From: Vanilla planifolia
Taxonomy: Eukaryota > Streptophyta > Magnoliopsida > Asparagales > Orchidaceae
Length of the DNA stretch: 64,000 nucleotides
NCBI GenBank assembly: GCA_023846275.1
Contig: CM043869.1
Span: 14,107,501-14,171,500, forward strand
Direction of reading: 5' to 3'
The first letter of the stretch is position 1. Each line of letters starts with the position of its first letter. The translations under genes and the position numbers were made by a program. Below the pieces are notes generated by a model. The model was given only the letters and a program-made list of their open reading frames with translations, was not told the origin of the DNA and did not search any database. Shown here in pieces: positions 1 through 13,900 of this stretch.

Positions 1-3000
1 GTTTTGTTGAATAAATAACAAAAACTACGAGTCATTAATTCAACCACTTTGGTAAGTGAAAAGAAAAAAAAATTGAAAATGAGTAGAGTCAATAGGTGTT
101 TAGTTGAATAAAAGCAAAACGGTTTGGTGTTCTAACCATATAAGAGAGAGGGAGTAAAAAAAGAAAAGAAAAAAAAATTCTTTGTTGTAAAGGCTGTTAA
201 TTCATTACGTTTTTGTGCTGAAAGGCAAGCTCAAAGAGCTGTTTTTATCATAGAAATAGTTCAAAATTACTCGGTTATAAATCTCCTAAGAGTATGAGTG
301 TCGAGAGCTAGCTTTGAAAAGAACTTTTAATGGCATGTGCAACTTTCTTAATTTGTTTTGGAGAAAGAGCAAATAAAAGGGGTTAAAGGAAACTATCCAT
401 ATAGAGTACAATGTACAAAGCACACCTGGGAAAAGTATTTCAAACAATTGTGCACGACAAGATTAAAAATGATAGTAAAACACGACTTTATCCTGATTTG
501 GCCCTCAATAATGGCCTATTCCAGTTCTTCAACTTTTTAAGGAATTACCTATTAATGAGTCTGTTGACAACCAATTCAAACCAAAATATGAAGCACACAC
601 TTTCAAATTTTTTAGGATCTCAACTTAATCACAAAAGACTTTTCATGGAACAAGGCTCACACCCAATACACCGTATGAGCTCAAAGACCAACCCACAAAA
701 TCTCCAACAAGGGAGCTACAAATAAATCATTTATGAACCTTAAAGAAAACCATGTAATAGACTGAAAAGCTTCCAGGCAATAGAAGATTTTCAAAAGGAA
801 AACAAAAACAAGAGTGAAATTTTTGAGATGAGCAAAGAACTTGATGCAAAAATCAATCACAAAAGCTCTTTAAAAATGTAAGAAATGATAATCAACAAGT
901 TCTTCAAAATAGAGAGAAATGAGCAAGAAGATGAATAGACATTTTGAATAAGTGGCTCATTCACTCTATGATTGCTTTGTCCACATAACAAAGACTCTCT
1001 CAATAAGTTGTGAATACTTGGGAGCTTAGCTAAGTGAAGAAACTTGGATTACAATTGAGAAGAGCAAGAAGGATGGATGAACTAAACTATTCTACACCAA
1101 AGATTGGCCTTCATAAAAGTTCAAGGTAATTTATATAGACCAAAGGGTTTCAAATAATGACAAGGGTTCAAATCTAGCAAAGGGGTGGTCAAATAAAATT
1201 TTTGGGTAAGTGATGAGTTAACCATTAAAAGTACAAAGCCTGGTTGTTTAAGAATGGGAAACTCAAAAAACAAGATCTACATATAACATAGTGAATCTGA
1301 TCCAATTGAATGAATTTATCATCCAAATTCACTACCTAAAAACCTTACTAAAAAAATGCACCTGTTAAGGCACTTGATTGGTTCTAACAAATTAAATATA
1401 CCTGAATGAAATTTACCCCAAAAAAAAAAAAAGGTTTTAAGATCAATTTTGGCTAAAAAAACATTCCAAAAAAATAATAATTAGAAAAGGATTTTTAGGG
1501 AATTTTTTAGCAAAAAGAAATAAGAAAAATATTATAAGGATAAAGAGAGATATTTTAAGGTAATTTTTAAAGAAATAAAATTAAAAAAAATATATTTAAA
1601 TAATTAAGAAAATCTCAAAACAACCTTTTTTTAAATTTAGAGAATCTTTCAAATCTTTGGATCTAAAATATGCATGTATTATATTGTACTTACAAAATAA
1701 ATTTTTTTTAAAAACTTAGCCTACATGATCTCTAACATCTATATTTTTATTTTCACTAACTTGAGTACATCTTGTTTGTACCTATCTAACAAAAATTCAA
1801 GTAAAGGTTATATTTGATAATTTAAATACTAAATAATTTAATCAGTAATTATCATCAAAATTAACAATGGATTTAATAATTGGGACTTTAAGCAATAACA
1901 TGGGTTGGAATTGAACTCTTGAAGCTAGTCGTAGAAAAACTTCACAATTGATTATCCATGAAAACATCACACGTCACCCAAACACAAGATGAAAGAAAAA
2001 CAAAAAAAAGTACATGAGCAAGAACAAGAGGCAAACGAGAACCCCAAATTAGGTAAAAACACTAGTCGTACTCTGGAAAAATCTTTAATACAACCATGGA
2101 AGAGATTACAAAGCTTCTTTCATACTTTTCCTCTAATAGCACGACTAGGACATCTCATTATAACTTCATAAAGGAAAAAGACATTCTTAGGGTTTCATTA
2201 GATGCATGATCTTCTTCACTTAGTCTGCAAGCTACCCTCATATTGCCATGTGTTTTCATTATAACACTTATTGACAAGTTGTAATTGTCACAATCTACAC
2301 AATTTGTGTCATATCGTCTTGTTTACTTCTTGTCCTAAGCCATATTCATCATTTTGTTGCTTAGATATGTCTCTGTAGTAAGGACTTTGACCAACTCCAC
2401 ACTTGTGGCAATAGAATTTATGAAAATACCTCCATGCTTATAATTCTATGCACAAAACAATTCATAATATAGATATGCCCAACATTCTGATAACACATGT
2501 TTGCACAATAGAGCTTGACAGGAAAGCAAGACGTAAAGTGGTGGTGAATTGGTGATGCAAGTTTATAACTATTCCTTTTCCAAAAGTAATATTCTAGTAA
2601 AACTTTTACTAATTGCAAACATTTAAGCAACCCTTTTAATAAAAATTCCAAGATAATTAGCTTCTCCAAAGCTATAATCAAGTAGATAGTAATACAAGAA
2701 TAAATATAACAAAATAAATAAGATAAAAGATACAAGATTTTTAGGTAATTTAACTCTATTCAATTATAATTAAAGGCAAAAAATAAGCATAAGAGAGTAA
2801 GTGAATTATAGAGTTCTAAAAATTTTTTTAATTTCAAATAGAAGTATAGAGAGAAATCAAAACTTTCGTATTATCAAACAAGTTTAATTAACTTGATTAG
2901 TTTTGCAAGATAAATCTATTGTTACTCTTAACTTATCTCAAATTCTATTTAAAGAATAAAAACAAGCCAAATAAAAGGCACACAAAATTGTTTAGGCGAT

Positions 3001-3539
3001 TTGACTTAACCAGATTCTACATTCACCCACAATCAACCTTACTAGACTTCCATTAACAAGCCACTCCTTGTCATAGTTGATAAGAGCAAATCTTACAATA
3101 CCACATTTTTTTGACAAAACCAATAAGAGTACACCTTACAAAAGAAACAAATAAAATAACTTACACTTATTACAACATATTTAATATAATAGAACTAATA
3201 AATATTATATCATATACTTATAGAATCTATATGACACAAAAATTAAATAATGAAATAATATTACCAAACAAAATAAAGCTTGAGACAAAGTGTAAGAAAG
3301 AACAAACTAAAAATAAAATAATTGAAACAAAAGAATGAACACTCAATTTTAGCACAACCGATATTCAAAAGACTTCCTTGTTATGATCTTTTAAATGATT
3401 TAACAATATATGCATTCTTCTCTTGATCTTCTTTTATTCTATGCTTGTTTATATAAGTTAGATGTAAATAACAAAGTTTCAACAGCTATAATAGCATTTT
3501 CGAGACAAATCAACAAGTCGTTATAGATTTTGATAACAT
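1..3539. other. AT-rich intergenic DNA, no gene recognised
   Basis: I see no exon with recognisable protein similarity and no RNA gene here. The open frames are short, many begin with TTG rather than ATG, and their translations are low-complexity. Around 2,985-3,110 the sequence reads like part of an LTR or other dispersed repeat, but I cannot set borders. This interval could lie inside, or beyond, the unfinished last intron of the JMJ21-like gene, whose 3' exons were not found. Confidence 0.5.
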
Positions 3540-4740
3540 ATAATATTAGTACGTTTAAACTATCATATCATAAGTGCAATTCTTAGATTACCACAGTTGA
3601 TGCAATTATGCGATAAGCGTAAAATAACTCTAAATGGCTTATCACACAAGTACAAGAAATGTCTTCGTATTATACAACGTGGATTTTTTTGTATAGCGTT
3701 TAAGTTTAATATACATTATACCAGACGATCACAATGATTGAATAAGTACAATGCACTTCATCTTTACAGTTTAAATAAATCGTACAAGTGAGATCACAGA
3801 ATACCGCTATACAATAATTATTTTCACCAAGAGCTAAGTTTTAAAAAAATATTGTATGATGAGATCATATAAAAACAAACCATTATACAATCATATAGTT
3901 TAACAAACTTAAAAGGATAGTCATACATATACAATAAACTTTTTATAGTAGTATGACAACTTTGTATCAGATATTGTTCTAGGCATTATATAGGAAAGAA
4001 TCATACAAGTGTAATATGTAAATCACTATCATATAATAATATAGACCGATAATATTAATGCTTAAAAAATGAATGATCGTACTCATACAATACAAATATC
4101 TTATTCTTATGATACAATGAATGCATTTCCTTCTTAAGCAATTTAAGTTATTTGTGATAAGGAGAGAATAATACAGATACAATACTTTACTTAATATTGT
4201 ATGATGTACTTGTTCTAAATACATCGAGCAAAACTTGGTGATCATATAAGGATTATTAAGCATACAAACAAGCTATAGTATCATTATAAGGTAGCACTTA
4301 TACAATACATTAATTATACATATCTAATCACAACTAAGCATATATATATATATAACAGATTTTAAAAGGAAATAAGTTTCATACTTATACGAATGAAGTT
4401 TCGTATTCATACAACACTAGTGTAAATTCAGAAAACAAACAACACACATACAAAGCTGATATTTTATATGATTAAGTTTGCATTATAATCCTAAGTCTAG
4501 ACGACAGTCGCATGTGTATGATAGAACAATCATACTTATACAGTGTCAGTACAAACATAAACTTCAGTTGTAGAATCTGTTATAAGTATGTTTGATTCAT
4601 TATTGTATCGTATAATTATTAGACAATAAAGAACATGACTTGTTAATAAAGAACATGACTTGTTATAGATATAATTGCATTAGCTTATGACTTAAATTGA
4701 GTTTAGAACAATCTGTAGTGATGTAATTGAGTACTAATGC
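3540..4740. repeat. AT-rich tract dense in quasi-palindromic GTAC/CATAC words
   Basis: This tract repeats short words of the form ATCRTAC, three variable bases, then GTAYGAT, or their halves. Examples are ATCGTAC, CATACAAGT, TTGTATGAT and TTATACAAT. The words recur every 30-60 bases without a fixed unit length. The same style of sequence appears at 9,000-9,660 and 27,230-29,430, which suggests one degenerate repeat family or one class of retroelement non-coding region. No coding potential is visible. Confidence 0.4.
4625..4664. repeat. Exact 20-bp tandem duplication
   Basis: A 20-bp unit beginning AATAAAGAACATG and ending CTTGTT occurs twice, head to tail and without mismatch. Perfect identity within otherwise diverged DNA points to a recent local duplication. 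Confidence 0.85.
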
Positions 4741-7700
4741 AATAATGTAAGCCTTATGACCCAAAAACACGATTTAGCAAAGTAATGTATAAAATGAAAT
4801 GATTCCTAAATGTCATATAAATTATCAAGTGATGGATTAACAAATTAAACAAAATAATCGTCTTAAAAGTAAAGTCTCGATAGACAACCACTCTACCAAG
4901 AGCTAAGACTATAGTTTTATGATATGCATACTTGAGCCAAACTTTAGCACAAATCTTTAATATTTTTCCAATTATAAGTGCACAAACCTTACTCTTTTTC
5001 AACATTTCATTGTATTTAATAACTAAGTTTGTATACAAATATATCAAATATTCATTAGTAATTAATAACTTGGTTTTGTGATCATTATCCTCAAGGATAT
5101 AACAAATCCTAAAGCTTATGCCCACTCTCAAGCAATAAGCTCAAGTACCACCAAGTCACTCTTTTGCCATGGACAAGTAGAGAAACCTAATACAAAGGTT
5201 TTTTTCAAATCAGCCACAACCCAAACATTTCACACTCTACACCCGAGTGAGACCAACCTCTCTACACTATGCAGTCAAGAGCTTGGTCAAAAAAAAAAGC
5301 GAGTCAAAGGAACCAATTACAAAGCACAGATTCACTTGATTTTGAACTAGGTTATCAAATTACAACTCAAATGAAAGTGAAATACAATTAGTGAATGATA
5401 GTGAATCAAATGCTTTCTCAAACTTTGGTATGTGCACTAAAGAGCTTTGAATGATATTTTGCAAGTTGGGCATGTAGCTTACACAAATCCCTCACTAATT
5501 GATTTGGTAATGAATCCTCCAACACTCATAGATTTTCCTTTTAAATCACTTCCAAATGGATCATTAATCTCCAATCATTTATTATTGAAGTTTTTAGATT
5601 TTTAGTGTTTAGGATGTAAAGGAGACGCACAAGTGATCAATAGTTTTTCAATGACTAAAAGCAACCTTTTCTCGTGACTAAACTAGCCATTGCATGTCTT
5701 TCAACTCCGTACATACTATACGTGTGGGGTAGCAACGCTACATGCATTTCGTTTTCTACGTATTTTACGTTGATAAAATAATATACCATACTAAATTCTC
5801 AGGTTTTCTATGTAGACCATCATCAACTAAACATAGTACATGTTTATGAATACCAAACTATACCAATGTCTCTAGATTAATGCATATGTAATTTTTATTT
5901 AAGCATTTTTATCATTTTTATCATTTTATCCTTTTTAGGTTAGCATATTGTATGCTCAATAATTATATACTATCCATTCTTAAAATATATTATTTTATTC
6001 ACCTTTTATGCACTACAACATATTGTGCCCTTCAACCTAAAATAACGTACCATATGAAAGTCTCAAGTTTGTTATCTAACCTTAACACTCGATTTGCCAT
6101 AAGAGTTAGTTGCCCAATTTTACTTCAACATATTGTACGTTAAACGCAACGTACAGTATTCAAGTTTAGGGTACCAATTCAACACCAAGGCAAATAGTTC
6201 TTTTCTTTTAGCACTATCTTACATATAGTAGATGTAATGTTTGTTAGTCACAAGTATGTTATGTTTAATATAATTTTAAACAATCTTTAATTATTCTTAA
6301 CATAATTGTCATCAATTTCAATGAATATTATTTTAAAAACTTACATAACATTGTTTTGTAAATCAAATAAATACAATTCAAATACCCTCTATATATGCTC
6401 TTAGGGATTTGAAATTTAAAATATAGTTTTCTTAAATTATATGCTCATATGAATTTTTGAATAATAGATAACCAAAGTTTTCAATCCTTAGATATATCCT
6501 AAGTCAAGTAAACCCTTGCAATACCTCTTGGACATATGGATCTTCAAGATAGATGCCATTCATCTCCTTGTCTTCAAAAGATTTGACTTCTAATTTTGGA
6601 GACTTTAACCATTCAAATTATGTCAAGTGATCTTTATTTACTTATCTTAAAAAAACCTATAACACACTAAATAAAAATATTAAATCACAACCTAAACACA
6701 TCTGTTATCATCAAAATAATATATTGTCTTTTAAGACTTATAGAATTCAATAGAACTTGCAACCATAACCTAATATATAGCAATATTAAGACCGTTCCAA
6801 TGTGAACCTTTGCACTTGTATTAAGCTCCACACAATAACATGCTAAACAAATAAGAAAAACATTATAAATTAGGAATCCATCCCTATTAATGATAATGCA
6901 TTCATAGTGGATGAGACATTTGCATCAAGCACAAGTTGACAACAGCACTGGACACGTTCTTGGTATTGATAGCTCTAAGGGCCAACACCACACAACACCA
7001 AATGTAGCCCTCGGATGCCCCCTTAATACATGTTCTCACACCCATCTTCACCATCAAGACTTAATGCCAAAAATTCATAGTTGTCAAGGCAGATGGGCAA
7101 CATTTATTCTAAATTCATTACAATTGTTCACATATGCAAGAGACCAAGAAACAATGGGCATACCAAGGAATTGTAGTTTCTCAATGCACAAATTATCAAC
7201 CTATAACGAAAAGAATAAACCTTAGGATTATAAAATTGTTTGAAGTAAATGAGTAAGATGGAAGCTAACAAAATAGTCTGCTCAAATATTTTCTATAATA
7301 ATATAAATTTATGTTCTCACAAACAAATTGCAATGAACACTACAAATCTATATTCAGGATAAAAATATATTTAATTATGTTATAATTTGATTTTTGATTG
7401 TTAGTTAGAAATAACAATTATTTCCTTGAAATTTACCAAGTTAGATGCTTTTTCTTTTGACCAAGCTATATTTAAGCTATTGTTTCCATCCTTTGGATGA
7501 TTTAAGATTTGTTTGAATATTATTTACAAAATCCCTCATCGATTTTGCATCTAAAGTGTCTAAGTTCCAAAATTCTCTTGGGAAAAAATTGTTTGTCTAC
7601 TCACATATAAAAATATTTTAATAAAATATTTTTCAAAAAGAACCAACTTCTCCAACTACAATAATGATGCCAAAAGAACCCTAAGATTAATATTGTAGAT

Positions 7701-8243
7701 GTAAAATGATCAGGACAACTTGTCATAAGGCAACACAAAAAATGTCTAGGCATCTATTGTTTTGGCCATTAAAGAAAACAACTATCTTCAACAAACTTCT
7801 TGACAATTTGATAACTTGATCTTAAATATATAGTTGGTAACTTGTTTTAACTCCATAAGATGTTATTAAGATCCAAAACTTGTCCAAAACTCATTTTCTA
7901 GTAAACCCCATTTTCTAGTAAATCACATGGTCACTCTTTCATCAGTCCCAAGATAATAACAAGTTGCTAATTCACAATTGATTGGTCCAATTAACATGGT
8001 CTTCTGAACCTATCACTCTGATACCATACATCACAACCTAATCCTATAATGACAATATATTGTATGCTTGCTCCTATACTTTAAAAACTAATCTTATTGT
8101 GCCAAGATATTATATGCTTTGTCTATAAGGAAAAATAATTTTATCTTTAAAAGATTCTTTAATATTATGGGACTAAAAGACTACAAACATAAACAAAATC
8201 TTCTCCATCTCATGTAGAACCTATGGAAAAATAAGAGAGATGA
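4741..8243. other. AT-rich intergenic DNA, no gene recognised
   Basis: No exon with convincing similarity is seen on either strand. A slightly GC-richer patch at about 6,911-7,225 has a 104-codon plus-strand frame, but I do not recognise its product on either strand and its ends do not look like splice sites. It may be a fragment of a decayed mobile element. Confidence 0.45.
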
Positions 8244-8830
8244 TGTTCACACGAGGGGGATGAATTGTATAAATTCCAAATTTCAAGCCCAAAATCAATT
8301 AACTTTTGCAACATAGATTTTACAATTCTTAATCTTGTTGACAATTATAATGCTTCCTTTTAAAAAAAATGTTATTAGGCTTTGCAAATCTTGTTATATT
8401 GTAGAATAAGTAAAATAAGACAAAATTTCAAGTGTCGATCTAAATTTGGATTTACATCCATCACCAGTCAAACAGCTAAGTAACAACACTAAATATTGAC
8501 TTAATAAAAGCCTACAATACCAACTTAATAAAACCTATAATAACAATTTAATAAAAGCCTATCATATCGACTTAATAAAAGCCGACAAATAAAAAATTAA
8601 ATAAAATGTCCCAATAATGGGGAAAAAAAATCAAAATAAAAATTGAATACAATAATTTGTATAACTCAAATACAATTAAGCAAGATGCACACTAACATAT
8701 TAAGACTATATAAGTTATGTAATATTGTTCAAGGAAGTATGAAAACTTACAACTTAATGAGAAATGAAGGCTTGTAAAAATGAGATCAATGCTTACAATC
8801 TCGACCTTGCTCTCTTCCTCAAAAATGCTA
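8244..8830 (+). repeat. Dispersed repeat with internal 24-bp minisatellite, copy 1
   Basis: The copy begins with a CACACGAGGGGGATGAATTG segment and runs into about 4-5 degenerate 24-bp units at about 8,490-8,620. Each unit starts with CTTAATAAAA. The flanks align in the same order with the copies at 34,340-35,062 (reverse) and 37,185-37,960. The shared order is the GAGGGGGTGAATTG-like start, a TTGTTA...AATAATG stretch, a TGTAGAATAAGTAAA block, a TCTACATTCACC-like block, then the minisatellite. No coding frame is seen. It could be an LTR or a non-autonomous element; borders are approximate. Confidence 0.6.
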
Positions 8831-8999
8831 AATACAATGTGAAATCCTTCTCAAAGATATTCTAAAAAAGTATTAACTTCTAACACTATGTTTGAATGCC
8901 TTTAAATAACCATTTCCAAGCTCTCAAACAGCTCCAAAATTCCCTTTAATGGTTATGTCAAAAACAAATAAAAACTAACCATTACATTCCGAACTAATT

Positions 9000-9660
9000 G
9001 TATTTATACATCTACAGATCATACTAGTATGATATTACAATTTCATATTCTAAATTGATAGTACTTTACAATTCACATATTGTACTAATACGATGCTACA
9101 GTTTCTCAGTTACCAAAAGACTGAATTGCAGCACTTGCACAATCCATAAATCACACTAGTATGATAGTATACAATTTTTCAATTTCATAAAAGATCATTA
9201 TTGTACGATAAAGCATTGTTTAAGTACGAATAGAACAAATCTTTTTAAGGTCCAAATAGGCGAAATGATATCTTACAAATACAAAAGTGATATCATATTC
9301 ATAGGATGGAAATCCAATCTCTCAAAGCCTAAGCTCTCTCTTGTGATAAAAAGATTGTACATGTATGAAGTGATATCGTACATGTACGATATTACAACAT
9401 GCAATTCATACATGCATCGTTCAGTCCAATCACTATTTGATCCTATTAAGGAACACATCGTACAAATACAAGTAGCATCGTACTTATATGAAGATCAATA
9501 GCACCAAGCCTCAAAATTCATCTCTTGGGTAAACTATTAATGCACTTGTATGATAAAGGTATTGTACTCTTACAAACAGTTTAAACAACTAAATACTACA
9601 AGATCACTTTTAACTAACGCATCGCTCAACCTATAAATAAACTAATTGTATGGCATGATG
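9000..9660. repeat. Second tract dense in quasi-palindromic GTAC/CATAC words
   Basis: Clear dyads occur here, including CATACTAGTATG near 9,013, TCGTACATGTACGA near 9,377 and CACTAGTATGATAG near 9,154, with many half-sites between. Spacing is irregular, so this is not a simple tandem repeat. The style matches the tracts at 3,540-4,740 and 27,230-29,430. Function is unknown. Confidence 0.45.
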
Positions 9661-10951
9661 AAGGTCGCCGCACATGTACCATTAACAATCCGTTTTCTTT
9701 GCATGAATTAATTGCTCTCCAAATCTTAATTTTATTTGACAATAATAAATGATGTAACCTATATCGAATGCAATGTTCCAAGGCATAAAATATAAAGAAT
9801 TAGATGAGATGTATTGCTTGAACTACTACTATATGAGTGAAAATATGAGTTTAAAACCATGCATGCACTTTCACTTATATTTTACTGAAATGTAAGTGCC
9901 TTAAGTAAATTGTTATAGATTTTAACATTTTAATTATCAAAATAAAATTACACCATAAAATAACTTCTGCTTATGTTACTCAAGCTTACGTTTCTTCCGA
10001 TACCAATTACGATTAATCACCCAAACATTTTCGTTTTCTTTGATCAATTGATTAAGCTCTCAACATGAATAACCTATATATTTTTAAGATGCATAATCTG
10101 AAAAAAAACATTTATGAAAAACATTAATAAACATAATACAATAATTTTATTATTATTAAAATAATAGTGCAATGACCAAGGATACAATGAAACCAAATGT
10201 ATTCATATCTCATTTAACTTAGAGGCCATCTAAGAACCTAAATATACTAATCTAGGCAATGCTTGTCTATAATTCATCAAGTAATAAGTGTACCCTTAGT
10301 GGCCCCAAGAAGCACATTATTAGAAGTCTAATTTTCAAAAACACATTTCAATAAATTTTAACAAGCTTAATGTCTTACAGGGATCCATATGACAGTCAAA
10401 CATATGGAATAAAGACACATTGATAATGTCATTTTAAAGTCTTTCGTTCAATAGGGTTTAACTTGTATCCTTCAAATCTTTTGAAACATACCCTAAAATT
10501 TGATATATAGATTTCTCTTTTCTTCTTCACAATTGATAATTAACCTAATAGTAAAATTGGATGCACAATGCTTTTTGAGGCTGCTGATATTTAGCTTTTT
10601 GAGACCATTAAAAACTTGCAAATGGGCATAAATCTAAAAATTTTAAAAAACATGATGCCAATGCACAAGCCTCTTACAACATTGAGAAGGATTGATGATT
10701 GATGAAAGCAATCCCACTAAAATAAAAATAATCCTACTCCTTTATTTATTTATTTTTGTTGTAAATATATATTGATCTGTAATAATGATAAAAACAATTA
10801 ATTGTATATCTTTTTAACTCATAATAAGTAAACACCAAGCAATGACATAATCCAATTTTTGTCTGAACCAGAGAAAATCTAACAAGAAGAAACAAATAAA
10901 AGTGATTTTGTGTAAAACAGATGTAATTGACATGTAGTTGAAGAAGCTTAC
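9661..10951. other. AT-rich DNA downstream of the last detected JMJ21 exon
   Basis: This begins at the GTAAGC donor that closes the ninth JMJ21 exon and is therefore probably the start of an intron. No exon resembling the JMJ21 C-terminal domain, and no other gene, is seen. Confidence 0.5.
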
Positions 10952-13900
10952 AGGATTGCTGCCTGTTCCAACAGGAAACTTCTCATGGCTTAGTGGTGAC
11001 GGCAAATTATGATAAGCACAAATCTTCAGCAGGCAAGTTGCCCATTTTTCCACATTTAAGGCTAAGCAAGCACCCTGCAAAAGGGATAATCGCCTATAAA
11101 ATTACAGTACTAGTTACAAACCAAAAAAATGAAAACACAAAAATGACACATAAGAAAGTTTTTATAGCTTTGCGACAACATTGTAGGAACTCTATATCAC
11201 ATAAAACAAAAACTGATTAACACACCTTCCATATTAATTGTCTAATTGCAGGTTTTGTGACCCAGAGCTTGTGGAGCCATGCCCTTAATTCCCTTTCTCC
11301 TATAATATTACTTACACAAAAAGTTGAATTATAATGATCAGTTTCTTTATCCAAGAATGCAGACAAAAAGTCTATATCATATGAAAAATCTTGATTATAT
11401 TGCTTATGAGCATCTGAAAGTGCACTAATAGAATTCCAACTATAACGATTGCCATGTTGCTCTTTCACAGATTCAGAAACTTTGAGTCTTTTCTCCTGGT
11501 GTGTCTTGTTCATGTCAGGACAATGAGACAAAGTTGTTTCAAATTTTGAATTATTTTTGGCATGGCCATGTGCAACATCTCGAATAGCAAGCAATCCAGC
11601 ACGGGAAACACCTTTATGAGCATGCCCAGGAGCCATATCCAGGCATATAAATTCAAAATTTGAGGCATTTGCAAAATTTTGTGTAACAGCAATTGTTGTT
11701 TCTAAGTTCAGCACACAATGCCACCATCCACTTGGAACAAATATCGTCTCTCCAGGCAACTGAGTGCATTCCAACGGCTTATCATGGTCAGCAAGAAGTG
11801 GGTAAATATCAAGCCACCACTGAAAAAAAACAACAGATGATTAAAATACAATTTCCAGTAATAAATATCACAAAAAAAACAGATCAGTTACCTGCAATGA
11901 TGACGGACTCTCAATATTGACATCACCATCATCTTCACTGACGTGAACTGTAACACCGACTGGAACTCTACCGGGAGGATATAGTGCCCATCTATGAAGA
12001 AAATAAAAACAAACGTAGTAGTATTCTATGTTCTCAGGAAACAATGGCAGAAAAGAGAATAAATAATAAGCTTGCTGGCCCTTTATAACATTTTGCACAA
12101 GACTAATCTATCAATATTCTTAAAAAGAGATGGGAAAACATCTCTGATGAATTGACGCAAAAGGATGGAAAAGAACTTTACATAAATGTCCTAAAATCAT
12201 GCAAATAACAAGACAACAAACAACACAATTTACATGTTCCAAGGGCCAGATTCAAAAGCTAAACTGTAGTTCACAAACCAGTGCATTACATCTGTGATTT
12301 TTAAAGAGATTTTTTATACGAGGCGGCAATCCTAATCCATTTTTGTTGATAAATCCATCTAATTAATAAGTCTTACCTTTTCCTCCCACACAAGAGGGTG
12401 TTCCAAGCACTTGTCAGCCCTGGATCAACATGCCAAGATGCACCAGACCTCTCAGGTCCAATAATTAGCCACCTGAAAGGGGGTCGCTGATCATAATCAA
12501 GTACATCAAAAAAGTCTTCTTGGAATAGATGCGGGACACTATAATCTTGTAACAAAGCTGGTGCATTTTCTCCAAACTGCAGAAATAATAATTTAGCTAT
12601 GTACCAAACAATTTTTAGAAACCATCCTAGAAGAATGAAACTTGTGCACTTGTAATCACCTTATCATCAAAAACATACAGGGGATCTTCGTCATGTTGTG
12701 ATTTCATGTATGAAATGTAATCCTTGAATTTCATAGTGATTTTCTTAGAGCTTCTCTGAGATATCCTGAAAGCAACATCGCCATAGTTTGACAAAAACTG
12801 ATTCATTGTCCACCTAGATCTAGCTGGCCAAGCCTTAGCCACTTCAGTAAGCAAGACCTAGAAAGCAATAGTAAATATTCTAGTACGTTAAAAAAGATAA
12901 AAGAATCTTGTTGCTGTCGAGGAAAAATAGAAGAGAAAAGCTTAATCTTAAAATAAATTGCAAATGCCTACGTAAGCAAAAGGAATCAATCACAGACGAG
13001 CCAAATCAATATTTGAATTTAAAAAGTATAAGGCTAAGGATATAAACACTAGTCAAATATTGTTACTCAAATCCCTCACATCCACCCTTCACCAGCCATA
13101 ACTCCACAAAACACTACACAAAATCACAGACATATTCTCACAAAAAAATCTGAAGAGTTCTTCTCCTATTCCCTCTGCTTACACCTGATCAATCCGTTGA
13201 ACACCCATCTTCTAAAGTGAAGAGTTCAGTCCCTGCTCCCATTTCTGCTTACAAAGTGTTAGACTCTGTCTCTGCTATCCTAAATGATCAAATCAGATCA
13301 AAAGCCCCCATTTGTCAATGATGACTTTTGATATATATATATATAATCCTTTTTTTCATATCAAAACAAATGAAAGCTATTTTTTCAAGTTAGGCTTTGA
13401 AAAATGTGCTTAGCATCTAAGTCAAATCAGTTATTCAGAACTTCTAAAGTTTCAGATGATACCAACCAGGTGGGATTCAACATCAACAATAAAAAAGAAC
13501 AAAACCAATTTTTGACAACCACCCTAAAGAGTCTCGCTTTTCATTTGAAATTGAAGTATCTCCTTCACTTTTTCTACCACTAAAGAAGCGTAAGCCGAGA
13601 TCCCATTCAAAAGTTCGTCTTTGATTGGTGTCAATCCCTTTCAAGGCCAAATCTATGAAGGAAGAGCCCATAATGGAACTGCCTAAATATCCTTCCTCTC
13701 AATGCCTTTTCTTTCCCTAGGTAAAGTTATTACTTTCTGAAAAGAGATAAATAGAGAGAACAACGGCTTCAAATTGAGCCTACATATTGAAATAGGGATG
13801 GTGTGAGGATAAGGTTTTAAAAAACATGTGAAAACAAGATATCACAATAAATAGGTGATGGTAGTCATGCAAAAACAAGATATTCAAGATAAGCATTCAA

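Noticed and set aside
2985..3110. Possible fourth copy of the 24-bp minisatellite repeat
   Set aside because: A TCTACATTCACCC-like block is present, but the minisatellite and the head sequence are absent, so membership is not supported.
6911..7225. 104-codon plus-strand frame in a slightly GC-richer patch
   Set aside because: Neither strand gives a product I recognise, and its borders lack convincing splice or promoter signals.
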